From: Allofranklinella schreckenbergeri | GTDB taxonomy: Bacteria > Pseudomonadota > Gammaproteobacteria > Burkholderiales > Burkholderiaceae_C | NCBI RefSeq assembly: GCF_003703475.1 | Contig: NZ_RDQM01000001.1 | Coordinates: 211,044-275,043 of the forward strand | Length of the DNA: 64,000 nucleotides | Reading direction: 5' to 3' | Shown: positions 24,855 to 32,395 of the stretch, piece by piece | How the letters are laid out: the number at the start of each line of letters is the position of its first letter | Numbering within the stretch: position 1 is the first letter of the stretch | Notes under the pieces: generated by a model | Told to the model about the DNA's origin: nothing | The model's input: the letters and a program-made list of their open reading frames with translations, nothing else | Databases searched by the model: none | Translations under genes and position numbers: made by a program

Positions 24855-25331
24855 ATGACTTTTCCTGCCTCCCCCCTGCCCGCCTCCGCCCCCCGCCCGC
24901 ACTGCAGCGCGCGTTTGCAGCGCGGTTTCACGCTGATTGAGATCATGGTGGTGGTGGTCATTTTGGGCGTGCTGGTCGCGCTGGTAGCCCCCAACATCCT
25001 GGGCCGCACCGACGAGGCGCGCCAAACCGCCGCGCGCGCGCAAATCAACACCATCGTCACCGCGCTGAAGTTCTATCGCAACGACAACATGCGCTACCCC
25101 ACGGCCCAGCAAGGCTTGCAGGCGCTGATCGAGCGCCCCACGACCGAGCCTGTGCCCGCCAAGTGGAGCCGCCCGTATCTGGACAATGGCAAGCTGCCGC
25201 TGGACCCCTGGGGCAACCCCTACCAATACCTGCAACCGGGCCTGCATGGCGAGGTGGATGTGTTTTCCTACGGCGCCGATGGCCAGCCCGGCGGCGAAGG
25301 GGCCGATGCCGATATCGGCAGTTGGCAATAA
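24855..25331 (+). CDS. gspG: Type II secretion major pseudopilin
   Basis: Major subunit of the T2SS pseudopilus, 158 residues. The prepilin leader ends RLQRG and is followed by FTLIEIMVVVVILGVLVALV, so cleavage by the prepilin peptidase should occur after Gly, with Glu5 in place. The C-terminal part has the GspG signature (YPTAQQGLQALIERP, then LPLDPWGNPYQYLQPG), including the calcium-site region GADGQPGGEG. ATG 24855 was chosen; TTG 24795 is possible but gives an unusually long leader. Other T2SS genes are outside the window. Confidence 0.92.
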   Translation: MTFPASPLPASAPRPHCSARLQRGFTLIEIMVVVVILGVLVALVAPNILGRTDEARQTAARAQINTIVTALKFYRNDNMRYPTAQQGLQALIERPTTEPVPAKWSRPYLDNGKLPLDPWGNPYQYLQPGLHGEVDVFSYGADGQPGGEGADADIGSWQ

Positions 25332-25373
25332 GCGCCGCCGCCCTTTCCCGCCCACCTCACCCCGCCACCACCC

Positions 25374-25439
25374 CAATCAAAGGAAAACCAACTCGTTTCA
25401 AAATATGCCGAAAAGGCATATTTTGTTGCCTTTTGATTG
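25374..25439. repeat. AT-rich palindrome, copy 5
   Basis: The outer arms are CAATCAAAGG/CCTTTTGATTG. A perfect inner hairpin, AAAATATGCC/GGCATATTTT, has the loop GAAAA. It is 42 nt after the gspG stop. Confidence 0.9.
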
Positions 25440-25477
25440 ATAAAAACACCCTCCCACCGTAGCCTGCAAACGACGCA

Positions 25478-26080
25478 ATGACCCTCTCCCCCCCCGCTTC
25501 CGCCTGCTCCCCTTCCGACCAGCCAGCCCAGTTGCTGGCCAAATCCGACGACAACCTGATCTGGCTCGATTGCGAGATGAGCGGGCTGGACCCCGAGCGC
25601 GAGCGCCTGCTGGAAATCGCCGTCATCGTCACCGGCCCGCAATTGCAGCCGCGCGTGGAAGGCCCCGTCATCGTGCTGCACCAAAGCGACGAGGTGCTGG
25701 ACAAGATGGACGCCTGGAACAAAGGCACGCACGGGCGCAGCGGCCTGATCGACAAGGTGCGCGCCTCCACCATCGACGAGGAGCAGGCCCAGGCGCAATT
25801 GCTGAGCTTTCTGCGCCGCTATGTGGGCAAGAACAAATCGCCCATGTGCGGCAACACCATCGGGCAAGACCGGCGCTTTCTCGTCAAATACATGCCAAAG
25901 CTGGAGGCGTATTTCCACTACCGCAACGTGGATGTCAGCACCCTCAAGGAGCTGACGCGGCGCTGGCAACCCGAGATCGCCCAGGCCTTCAAAAAAGCGC
26001 AAAAACACACCGCGCTGGCCGATGTGCACGAATCCATCGACGAGTTGCAGTACTACCGCGCGCAGGTGATGAAGATTTGA
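25478..26080 (+). CDS. orn: Oligoribonuclease
   Basis: DEDDh 3'-5' exoribonuclease that degrades 2-5-nt RNAs, including pGpG from cyclic-di-GMP turnover. The product is 200 residues, with about 22 extra N-terminal residues. Catalytic motifs are [11 protein letters not shown] (Asp31, Glu33), [10 protein letters not shown], and [14 protein letters not shown] with the DEDDh His and last Asp. The C-terminus [10 protein letters not shown] is family-typical. ATG 25478 has no Shine-Dalgarno sequence. The gene ends about 30 nt before a fragment of the CTAG element. Confidence 0.95.
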   Translation: MTLSPPASACSPSDQPAQLLAKSDDNLIWLDCEMSGLDPERERLLEIAVIVTGPQLQPRVEGPVIVLHQSDEVLDKMDAWNKGTHGRSGLIDKVRASTIDEEQAQAQLLSFLRRYVGKNKSPMCGNTIGQDRRFLVKYMPKLEAYFHYRNVDVSTLKELTRRWQPEIAQAFKKAQKHTALADVHESIDELQYYRAQVMKI

Positions 26081-26108
26081 GCGCCCGCCAAGGCGGCCCG
26101 CTCGGGGG

Positions 26109-26133
26109 GCGGAGAGTGCATAACACGCTCTAG
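26109..26133. repeat. Solo right end of a CTAG element
   Basis: GCGGAGAGTGCATAACACGCT followed by CTAG is one terminal repeat without the rest of the element. It shares its CTAG with the full copy that starts at 26130, as if a new copy had inserted at the end of an old one. Confidence 0.7.
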
Positions 26134-26404
26134 AGCGTGTTATGCACTTTGCGCACCCCCGCGCTGGCCCCAAAACCGTGTAATCGCAAGGCGGCGCGCG
26201 CCGCCAAGGCCGGCTGCCTTGGCAAGCGGGCCAACGCGGCGAGTGCATGGTTTTGGGGCCAGCCCGAAGGGAGAAGCGCCCCGGCATGCGCATTGTGGCG
26301 TTGCCGCCCCCTTGCAGCCCATCAGGCTGCGGCGGGGACGGCGCCTTGCACTGCACACGCCGGGGCGCTCTCGCGGGGGGCGGAAAGTGCATAACACGCT
26401 CTAG
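26130..26404. mobile_element. GC-rich CTAG element, full copy 2 (inverted)
   Basis: It has the same 275-bp length, CTAG flanks and terminal repeats as copy 1 at 22785, but in the opposite orientation. In the stem of one arm, CCCCGAAACC/GGTTTCGGGG of copy 1 is CCCCAAAACC/GGTTTTGGGG here (26168-26177 and 26249-26258), a paired change that keeps the stem. Other differences are not all compensated. No transposase is encoded; open frames of about 85 codons across it are by-products of GC-rich sequence. Confidence 0.85.
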
Positions 26405-26440
26405 AATGCGCCTTTTGCTTTTACCCCTCTCTTCCCCTCT

Positions 26441-27340
26441 ATGGCATCTCCTGCAACGGCCCTCACTGGCAGCATCGTGGCCCTGGTCACCCCCTTGCAC
26501 GAAGACGGAAGCGTCGATTTCGACACCCTGCGCAAGCTGGTGGATTGGCATATCGACCAAGGCACCGATTGCATCAGCGTCACCGGCACCACTGGCGAAT
26601 CCCCCACGCTCACGCATGAGGAGCACCAGGAAGTCATCAAAGCCGTCGTCGAACACACCGCCAGGCGCGTGCCCGTGATGGCTGGCTGCGGCTCCAACGC
26701 CACCGCTGAAGCCATCGCCCTGGCCCGCTACGCCCAGCAAGTCGGCGCCGACAGCCAACTGCAAATCGCCCCCTACTACAACAAGCCCACGCAGGAGGGG
26801 ATGTACCAGCACTTCAAAGCCATCGCCGAGGCCGTGCCCGAGCTGCCCATGTACCTCTACAACGTGCCCGGGCGCACAGTGGCCGATCTCCAGCACGACA
26901 CCGTGCTGCGCCTGGCGCAAATCCCCAGCATCATCGGCATCAAGGAAGCCACGGGCGACATCGCCCGCGCCCAGCGTCTCATCCAGGAAGCGCCCGAGGG
27001 CTTTGCCATCTTCTCAGGCGACGACCTCACCGCCATCGCCCTCATGCTCTGCGGCGGCCACGGCAACATCAGCGTCACCGCCAACATCGCCCCCGCCCTC
27101 ATGAGCCAACTGTGCAAAGCCGCCATTGCAGGCGATGCGCCGCAAGCCAACGCCATCCAGAAGCGCCTGATGCCACTGCATCGCCACTTGTTCAACGAGG
27201 CCAACCCCATCCCGCTGAAATGGGCCATGCAACGCCTGGGCCTGTGCGGCGGCACCTTGCGCCTGCCGCTCACGCCCCTCTCGCAGCCCCACCAGGCCCC
27301 GCTGGAAGCCGCGTTGCGCAGCGCGCAGTTGCTGGCATAA
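26441..27340 (+). CDS. dapA: 4-hydroxy-tetrahydrodipicolinate synthase
   Basis: Cytoplasmic aldolase that condenses pyruvate with aspartate semialdehyde on the lysine/diaminopimelate pathway. The product is 299 residues, a TIM barrel. The Schiff-base Lys is K168 in GIKEATGD; catalytic Tyr140 is in YNVPGRT; Thr50 and Thr51 are in [13 protein letters not shown] 26441 has no ribosome-binding site. The TAGAAT hexamer at 26402-26407, formed at the edge of the CTAG element, is a plausible -10, so the insertion may have reshaped this promoter. bamC follows in the same direction, as in many betaproteobacteria. Confidence 0.96.
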   Translation: MASPATALTGSIVALVTPLHEDGSVDFDTLRKLVDWHIDQGTDCISVTGTTGESPTLTHEEHQEVIKAVVEHTARRVPVMAGCGSNATAEAIALARYAQQVGADSQLQIAPYYNKPTQEGMYQHFKAIAEAVPELPMYLYNVPGRTVADLQHDTVLRLAQIPSIIGIKEATGDIARAQRLIQEAPEGFAIFSGDDLTAIALMLCGGHGNISVTANIAPALMSQLCKAAIAGDAPQANAIQKRLMPLHRHLFNEANPIPLKWAMQRLGLCGGTLRLPLTPLSQPHQAPLEAALRSAQLLA

Positions 27341-27536
27341 CCGCTGGCCTGAGGCTGACCTGACGCAGGCTCAACACAGGCAGAACGCGCCGTGGCATCC
27401 CGCACTGCAAACGCCAGCGCTGCCCCGTCATTGCCCTCCCCTGCCCTATGGCCCTGGTCCGCCCTTTTCCTCATCCATCGGCAGCGGCGGTGCATGGCAC
27501 CCGCCGCACCGCCACCCGCCCTTTCGCCCTGAACCC

Positions 27537-28679
27537 ATGACCAGACCCATTGCCCAGTCCATCCGCCCTGTTGCACGGCACGCCCTCACTCTGGCCGCTG
27601 CGCTCTCCCTTGCGGCCTGCTCCGTCATGGAGGGCGACAAGATCGACTACAAAAGCGCCTCCCGTGGCACCGCGCTGGAAGTGCCCCCCGATTTGACGCA
27701 ACTGACCCCCGACGCGCGCTACACCCTCTCCGGCGGCGCAGTCTCCGCCAACGCCTTGCTGGCCGCGCAAATCCGCCAAGGCCAAAGCGGCAACCAGGTC
27801 GCAGGCGACCAAATGGCCGATGTGCGCATCCACCGCGAAGGCAACACCCGCTGGCTCAGCGTGCCCCGCAGCCCCGATGCGCTGTGGGATCCCGTGCGCC
27901 AGTTCTGGCTCGACAACGGCTTCACCCTGGTGATGGATCAGCCCGCCATCGGCATCATGGAAACCGACTGGGCGGAAAACCGCGCCAAGCTGCCGCAAGA
28001 CATCATCCGCAACACGCTGGGCAAAGTCATCGACGCGCTGTACTCCACCGGCGAGCGCGACAAATTCCGCACCCGCCTGGAGCGCCGCCCCGATGGCGGT
28101 ACCGACATCTACATCACCCACCGCGGCATGGTGGAAGAATTCACCGACCGCACCCAGCAACTCACCATGTGGCAGCCCCGCAGCGCCGATGCCGAGCTGG
28201 AAACCGAATTCCTGCGCCGCCTGATGGTGCGCCTAGGCGTGAGTGAAGAACAATCGCGCGCCATTGCCGCCGCCAGCGGCCAAGCCACCCCTGGCGCGAG
28301 CGCCAGCACCTTCACCGGCGCCCAAATGGTGCAGCTCGCCGCCGCGCCCGCCCTGCAACTGCAAGACGACTTTGACCGCGCCTGGCGTCGCGTCGGCACC
28401 GCGCTGGATCGCACCGGCTTCACCGTCGAAGACCGCGACCGCTCCCAGGGCCTGTACTTCGTGCGCTACATCGCGCCCGACGCCCAGCGCGAAAAACCCG
28501 GCTTCTTTGGCCGCCTCATCGGTCGCGAAGCCTCGGCCCCGCAACCCGTGCGTTACCGCATCTTCGTGCACACACAAGGCGGCGCCTCCTACGCCCAAGT
28601 GCAAACCGAAGCCGGCCAACCCGCCCCCGCCGAGCAGGCCCAGCGCATCATCGGCCTGCTGCACGAAGACTTGAAATAA
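27537..28679 (+). CDS. bamC: Outer membrane assembly lipoprotein BamC
   Basis: Lipoprotein component of the BAM complex that folds outer-membrane proteins. The product is 380 residues. It has a signal peptide with lipobox ALSLAAC, then the unstructured N-terminal segment typical of BamC that contacts BamD (GDKIDYKSASRGTALEVPPDL). Two helix-grip domains follow (about 90-215 and 255-375; for example RWLSVPRSPDALWDPVRQFW and LQDDFDRAWRRVGTALDRTGF). It is preceded by dapA at 196 nt and followed by an MBL-fold hydrolase gene, a conserved order in the group. Confidence 0.92.
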   Translation: MTRPIAQSIRPVARHALTLAAALSLAACSVMEGDKIDYKSASRGTALEVPPDLTQLTPDARYTLSGGAVSANALLAAQIRQGQSGNQVAGDQMADVRIHREGNTRWLSVPRSPDALWDPVRQFWLDNGFTLVMDQPAIGIMETDWAENRAKLPQDIIRNTLGKVIDALYSTGERDKFRTRLERRPDGGTDIYITHRGMVEEFTDRTQQLTMWQPRSADAELETEFLRRLMVRLGVSEEQSRAIAAASGQATPGASASTFTGAQMVQLAAAPALQLQDDFDRAWRRVGTALDRTGFTVEDRDRSQGLYFVRYIAPDAQREKPGFFGRLIGREASAPQPVRYRIFVHTQGGASYAQVQTEAGQPAPAEQAQRIIGLLHEDLK

Positions 28680-28757
28680 GCGCCTATTCAAAGCCCTTGG
28701 CTTGAGGATGCCAGGCAGGCAGCGGCCGCGCCGCGCCGGCCAGACATCCTTTTTTTA

Positions 28758-28826
28758 CAAATCAAAAAGATAAAAAATACCCATGTTTCGGCAACATGGG
28801 TAATAAGTTAATTTTTCATCGATTTG
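28758..28826. repeat. AT-rich palindrome, copy 6
   Basis: The outer arms are CAAATC/GATTTG, and the perfect inner arms TACCCATGTT/AACATGGGTA surround TCGGC. The right end overlaps the first possible (TTG) start codon of the MBL-fold gene. Confidence 0.9.
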
Positions 28827-29633
28827 GAATTGAAACCCCCTCCCCCATTGCGCTTTCGCAGCCTGGCCAGCGGCAGTTCAGGCAACGCCACCTTGGTGCA
28901 AGGGCGTGCAGCCGATGGTCAAGCCCCCTTTTATGCCCTGATCGACTGCGGCCTGCCGCTGCGCCAACTGCGCGCGCAACTGCAAACCTGCGCACTCACG
29001 CCCGAAGATCTGCATGCCATCTTCGTCACGCACGAGCACGCCGACCACGTTGGCCCCTGCTTCGATCTGGCGCGCCGCCTGCACATCCCCATCTGGAGCA
29101 GCTACGGCACCTGGCTAGGCGCAGGCCGCCCCGATTGCGACGGCATGTGGCAGTGCGCGCGCGACGGCCAAACCATCACCTGGGGCCGCATGCAAGCCCT
29201 GCCCTTCACCGTCCCGCACGACGCGCGCGAACCCCTGCAACTGCGCATCAGCCAAGAGGGCCTGGACATCGCCTTGCTCACCGACCTGGGCCACATCACC
29301 CCCCACGTGCTGGCGCACGCGCGCGATTGCCAAGCCCTGCTGCTGGAGTTCAACCACGAGCCCGATTTGCTGGCCGCCTCCCGCTATCCCCCCTTTCTCA
29401 AACGCCGCATCGCCGGGCCGCAAGGCCACCTGGCCAACGCCACCGCCGCGCAATTGCTGTCGCAAGTCCTGCACAGCGGGCTGCAACACGTCGTGGCCGC
29501 CCACCTCAGCCAGCAAAACAACCGCCCCGAGCATGCCTTGCGCTGGATGCAACAGGCCATCGGCACGCACCCCATCGCCTTGCACATTGCTACCCAAGAG
29601 GCTGGCTGCGATTGGATCAACCCCTCTTCGTGA
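28824..29633 (+). CDS. MBL-fold metallo-hydrolase (YycJ/WalJ-like)
   Basis: Metallo-beta-lactamase-fold hydrolase of about 269 residues. The metal motif is THEHADHVG, with FRSLASGSSGNATLV at the start and LSQQNNRPEHAL near the end, as in the YycJ-like group. Substrate unknown; nuclease-like activity has been proposed for relatives. There is no ATG or GTG start near the conserved N-terminus; the choices are TTG at 28824, 28830 or 28848. The first lies inside AT-rich palindrome copy 6, so that repeat may have replaced or altered the original start region. Confidence 0.85.
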   Translation: MELKPPPPLRFRSLASGSSGNATLVQGRAADGQAPFYALIDCGLPLRQLRAQLQTCALTPEDLHAIFVTHEHADHVGPCFDLARRLHIPIWSSYGTWLGAGRPDCDGMWQCARDGQTITWGRMQALPFTVPHDAREPLQLRISQEGLDIALLTDLGHITPHVLAHARDCQALLLEFNHEPDLLAASRYPPFLKRRIAGPQGHLANATAAQLLSQVLHSGLQHVVAAHLSQQNNRPEHALRWMQQAIGTHPIALHIATQEAGCDWINPSS

Positions 29634-29830
29634 TGGCATTTAACCTCAAACAACCATCAACCAACATTAAAATGCGATAACTTTGTTGATGCATAAAAAA
29701 AAATTTAAAAACCCCGCATTGCCACTTCTCAGCAAGACACCACATTGTTAATTTTTTATTACAATACCGCCTGAAAATTTCATCACAGGCGTGCAAACCG
29801 ATTACCCCCTTTGACCGAGTAAAGCAGAAA

Positions 29831-30538
29831 ATGAGAATCGCAATATTGGATGATGACCCGCTGGTTCAGGGAATGGAACGCGCCACCGTCGAAAAAATGG
29901 GCCACACCGCCTATTTGTATGGCGATGGAACCAGCCTGTTAAAAGATTTGCGTCGGCAAACGTTCGATTTAATCATTATCGATTGGATGCTTCCCGATAT
30001 GGATGGCCCCGCCGTGGTTGACGCCATCCGCAAAAGCATTGGCTCCAGCACACCCATTTTGTTTGTGACGCAGCGCAATAGCGAAAGCGACGTTATCGCG
30101 GGCTTGAGCTGCGGCGCGGACGACTTCATGGCCAAACCCATTCGCATCGGCGAACTTACCGCCCGCGTAAGTGCCCTGTTGCGGCGCGCTTACCCCGCCT
30201 CGCAAAACGGATCGGGCATTTTGGAGTTCGGCATTTACACCTTCGATACCGAAAATCGCACGCTGGCCGTGCGGGGCGAGCCCGTGGAAATGAAAGCGCG
30301 GGAATTCGATTTGGCCCTGTTCATGTTCCAAAATGCCGGGCGCCTGCTCTCGCGCGATCATGTCCGTGAGCTGGTTTGGGGCCAGGCCAACCAAGTGCCC
30401 TCGCGCTCGCTGGATACCCACGTTTCGCGCTTGCGCACCAAACTGGGGTTGCATCCTGAAAATGGCTACGTGGTCAATGCCGTATATGGTGTTGGCTATC
30501 GCCTTGAGGCCTGCAAATCGGATACCGATCACGCCTGA
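29831..30538 (+). CDS. OmpR/PhoB-family response regulator, orphan
   Basis: A 235-residue two-component regulator. The receiver domain has the acidic pocket LDDDP, phospho-acceptor Asp51 (IIIDWMLPDMDG), Thr80 and Lys102 (FMAKP). The C-terminal winged helix has FDLALFMFQNAGRLLSRDHVRELVWG and SRSLDTHVSRLRTKLGL. No histidine kinase is adjacent, so the partner is elsewhere. The codons are clearly more AT-rich than in the neighbours, and the 197-nt upstream spacer is AT-rich, which suggests acquired DNA or a conserved AT-rich regulator promoter. Confidence 0.9.
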   Translation: MRIAILDDDPLVQGMERATVEKMGHTAYLYGDGTSLLKDLRRQTFDLIIIDWMLPDMDGPAVVDAIRKSIGSSTPILFVTQRNSESDVIAGLSCGADDFMAKPIRIGELTARVSALLRRAYPASQNGSGILEFGIYTFDTENRTLAVRGEPVEMKAREFDLALFMFQNAGRLLSRDHVRELVWGQANQVPSRSLDTHVSRLRTKLGLHPENGYVVNAVYGVGYRLEACKSDTDHA

Positions 30539-30579
30539 TTTTCAAATCCAGAAAAATAAAAAACCGATTTTCACAATTG

Positions 30580-30607
30580 AAAAAGCCGCTTGATCAAGCG
30601 GCTTTTT
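30580..30607. terminator. Intrinsic terminator, perfect palindrome
   Basis: AAAAAGCCGCTTGA and TCAAGCGGCTTTTT are exact inverted arms. It serves the response regulator on the + strand and probably the copper chaperone on the - strand. Between the regulator's stop and this terminator, 30543-30581 (CAAATCCAGAAAAATAA...) may be a decayed AT-rich palindrome. Confidence 0.9.
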
Positions 30608-30637
30608 TCTTTCAGGCATTGAAAAACGCGAAAAAAC

Positions 30638-30838
30638 TCAGAGCGCGACCACTTTATAACCAGCCTCCTCAATCGCCGCAATCAACGCGCTGCGCGGCTG
30701 TGTTGTGCCCACGCTGACCAGGCCCGTGCCCAAATCGATTTGAATCTTCGCCGTATTGTCCAGACTGAGAACCGCTTTCTGGACCGCATTGACGCAGTGC
30801 TGGCATGTCATGCCTGTCACTTTGAATGTCTGATTCAT
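30638..30838 (-). CDS. copZ: Heavy-metal-associated (copper chaperone-like) protein
   Basis: A single 66-residue HMA domain. The metal site is GMTCQHC (Cys12, Cys15), and the ferredoxin-like fold ends in IEEAGYKVVAL. It probably binds and hands over Cu(I) in the cytoplasm. The start at 30838 has a near-perfect AAGGAGG site. No copper ATPase or CueR gene is adjacent. The family call is safe; the exact metal is inferred. Confidence 0.88.
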   Translation of the reverse strand: MNQTFKVTGMTCQHCVNAVQKAVLSLDNTAKIQIDLGTGLVSVGTTQPRSALIAAIEEAGYKVVAL

Positions 30839-30950
30839 TGAAACCTCCTTGAAAAAGGCGATACGCCATTAACGAACAATCAGGCAAAGGCGGGCTGATC
30901 CACGCTCTGCACGCTTGGAGCCATTGTAGGCAGAGTTCGCCAACCCTCAC

Positions 30951-30967
30951 CCCTACAATCGCGCCCC
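30951..30967 (+). promoter_or_regulatory. -10-like element next to the protease start
   Basis: CCCTACAATCGCGCCCC runs straight into the ATG at 30968. The last 16 bases up to the start codon are the same as before dnaE, so this gene is likewise probably transcribed with almost no leader. Confidence 0.5.
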
Positions 30968-32395
30968 ATGATCTCTTTCTTGCGGCTTTCCAGTTGTTGC
31001 AGGCGTCACAGACGTTATGGGCGCATTTTTCCGATTTTGCTGGCAGCGTTTGCCGCCATCGCCCAACCGTGTTTGGCCCAAGATACCAAAGCGGAAACGC
31101 CGCCATCCGTGCCCGCAGCCGAAACCCTGACCGATGCCAGCCCGGCTGCCCAGCGCGTCTATGCCCAGGCGCGTGAGCAATTGGTGCAAGTGCGCACGCT
31201 GGTCAAAGGCAGCGATAGCCAAAGCAGCGTTGGCTCGGGTTTTCTGATTGAGGCCGACGCCAACGCCCGGCTACTGCTGACCAATTACCACGTCATCAGC
31301 ACGGCACTGCTGGAGCCTCAGCGCCACCGCCTCGTTTACACCACCGGTGCAGGCCAACAAGGCGCCTTGAGCATTGTGGCGTTCGATGTCGTGCACGATC
31401 TTGCCCTGTTGCGTATCGAAGGCGAGCATTTCGCCCACACACCGCCTTTGCGTTTCCGCCCCGCTCACCAGGCCATGCAGCGCGGCGAGCGCATTTTTGC
31501 CCTGGGCAATCCGCTGGATGTGGGTTTTGCCGTGATGGAGGGGCATTACAACGGTGAGGTCGAACGCGCGTTTTACCCCCATATTTTTTTCGGCGGCTCG
31601 CTCAGCGGCGGCATGAGCGGCGGGCCTGCGCTGGACGAAAACGGCCAAGTCATCGGGGTCAACGTCGCCACCCGCCGCGATGGCGAGCAGATCAGCTTTC
31701 TTGTGCCCAGCCAGTTCGCGCAGCCTTTGCTGGAGCGCGCGCGCGCCGCTTTGGCCACCAGCTCCACGCCAACGCCGCTCAAGGCCTCGCAAGCCTATGC
31801 CGAAATCACCCGGCAACTGCTGGCCCACCAGGAGCTGCTGACCGAGCGTTTCATCGCCCTGCCTTGGCAAGCCCAGCCCGACGCAGAAGCGCCCAGCCGC
31901 TACCAGGCGCCCATTCCGCAGGAAGTCTTCATGCGCTGCTGGGGCAACTCCTCGCGCGACGACGAGACGGACATGCGCTCGCGCGAGTCGGAATGCACCA
32001 TGGATTGGGGCATTTTCGTGCGCCGCAACAACACCCTGGGCACCTTGAACGTCAGCCACACCTGGCTGGATGGCCGCACCATCGGGCCTTGGCGGTTTGC
32101 GCAGCAGTATTCCGACTTGTTTGGCAGCCAGGTCGCCGACAACTACAGGGGCAAAGACGTGCCCCGCCGCTGCCATGAGCGCTTTGTGGAGCACAACCAC
32201 CTGCCCATGCGGGCGGTGCTGTGCATCGACGGCTTGCGCAAGCTGCCCGGCCTGTACACGCTGCACCTGATTACCGCCTCCGTCAACCAAGACACCCAAG
32301 GCCTGCTCAGCTCCTTGCAGGTCGAGGGCGTGAGCTACGCCAACGCCATGCGTTTGACCGAACATTTCCTGAAGGGCTTTGCATGGAAAGACTAG
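30968..32395 (+). CDS. Exported trypsin-like serine protease
   Basis: A 475-residue periplasmic protease of the S1/DegP-like fold. The signal peptide is GRIFPILLAAFAAIAQPCLA. The catalytic triad can be placed at His108 (LLTNYHVI), Asp144 (VVHDLALL) and Ser217 (SGGMSGGPAL). There is no PDZ domain; the C-terminal 220 residues are a separate Cys-containing region with no family I know. The last 13 nt overlap the start of the FHA membrane protein gene, so the two products probably act together at the inner membrane. Confidence 0.88.
   Translation: MISFLRLSSCCRRHRRYGRIFPILLAAFAAIAQPCLAQDTKAETPPSVPAAETLTDASPAAQRVYAQAREQLVQVRTLVKGSDSQSSVGSGFLIEADANARLLLTNYHVISTALLEPQRHRLVYTTGAGQQGALSIVAFDVVHDLALLRIEGEHFAHTPPLRFRPAHQAMQRGERIFALGNPLDVGFAVMEGHYNGEVERAFYPHIFFGGSLSGGMSGGPALDENGQVIGVNVATRRDGEQISFLVPSQFAQPLLERARAALATSSTPTPLKASQAYAEITRQLLAHQELLTERFIALPWQAQPDAEAPSRYQAPIPQEVFMRCWGNSSRDDETDMRSRESECTMDWGIFVRRNNTLGTLNVSHTWLDGRTIGPWRFAQQYSDLFGSQVADNYRGKDVPRRCHERFVEHNHLPMRAVLCIDGLRKLPGLYTLHLITASVNQDTQGLLSSLQVEGVSYANAMRLTEHFLKGFAWKD

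Noticed and set aside
26140-26397. Open frames of about 85 codons on both strands across the CTAG elements (also 22795-23052).
   Set aside because: They follow the GC-rich palindromic arms, occur in both orientations, have no ribosome-binding site and change with the repeat; they are not genes.
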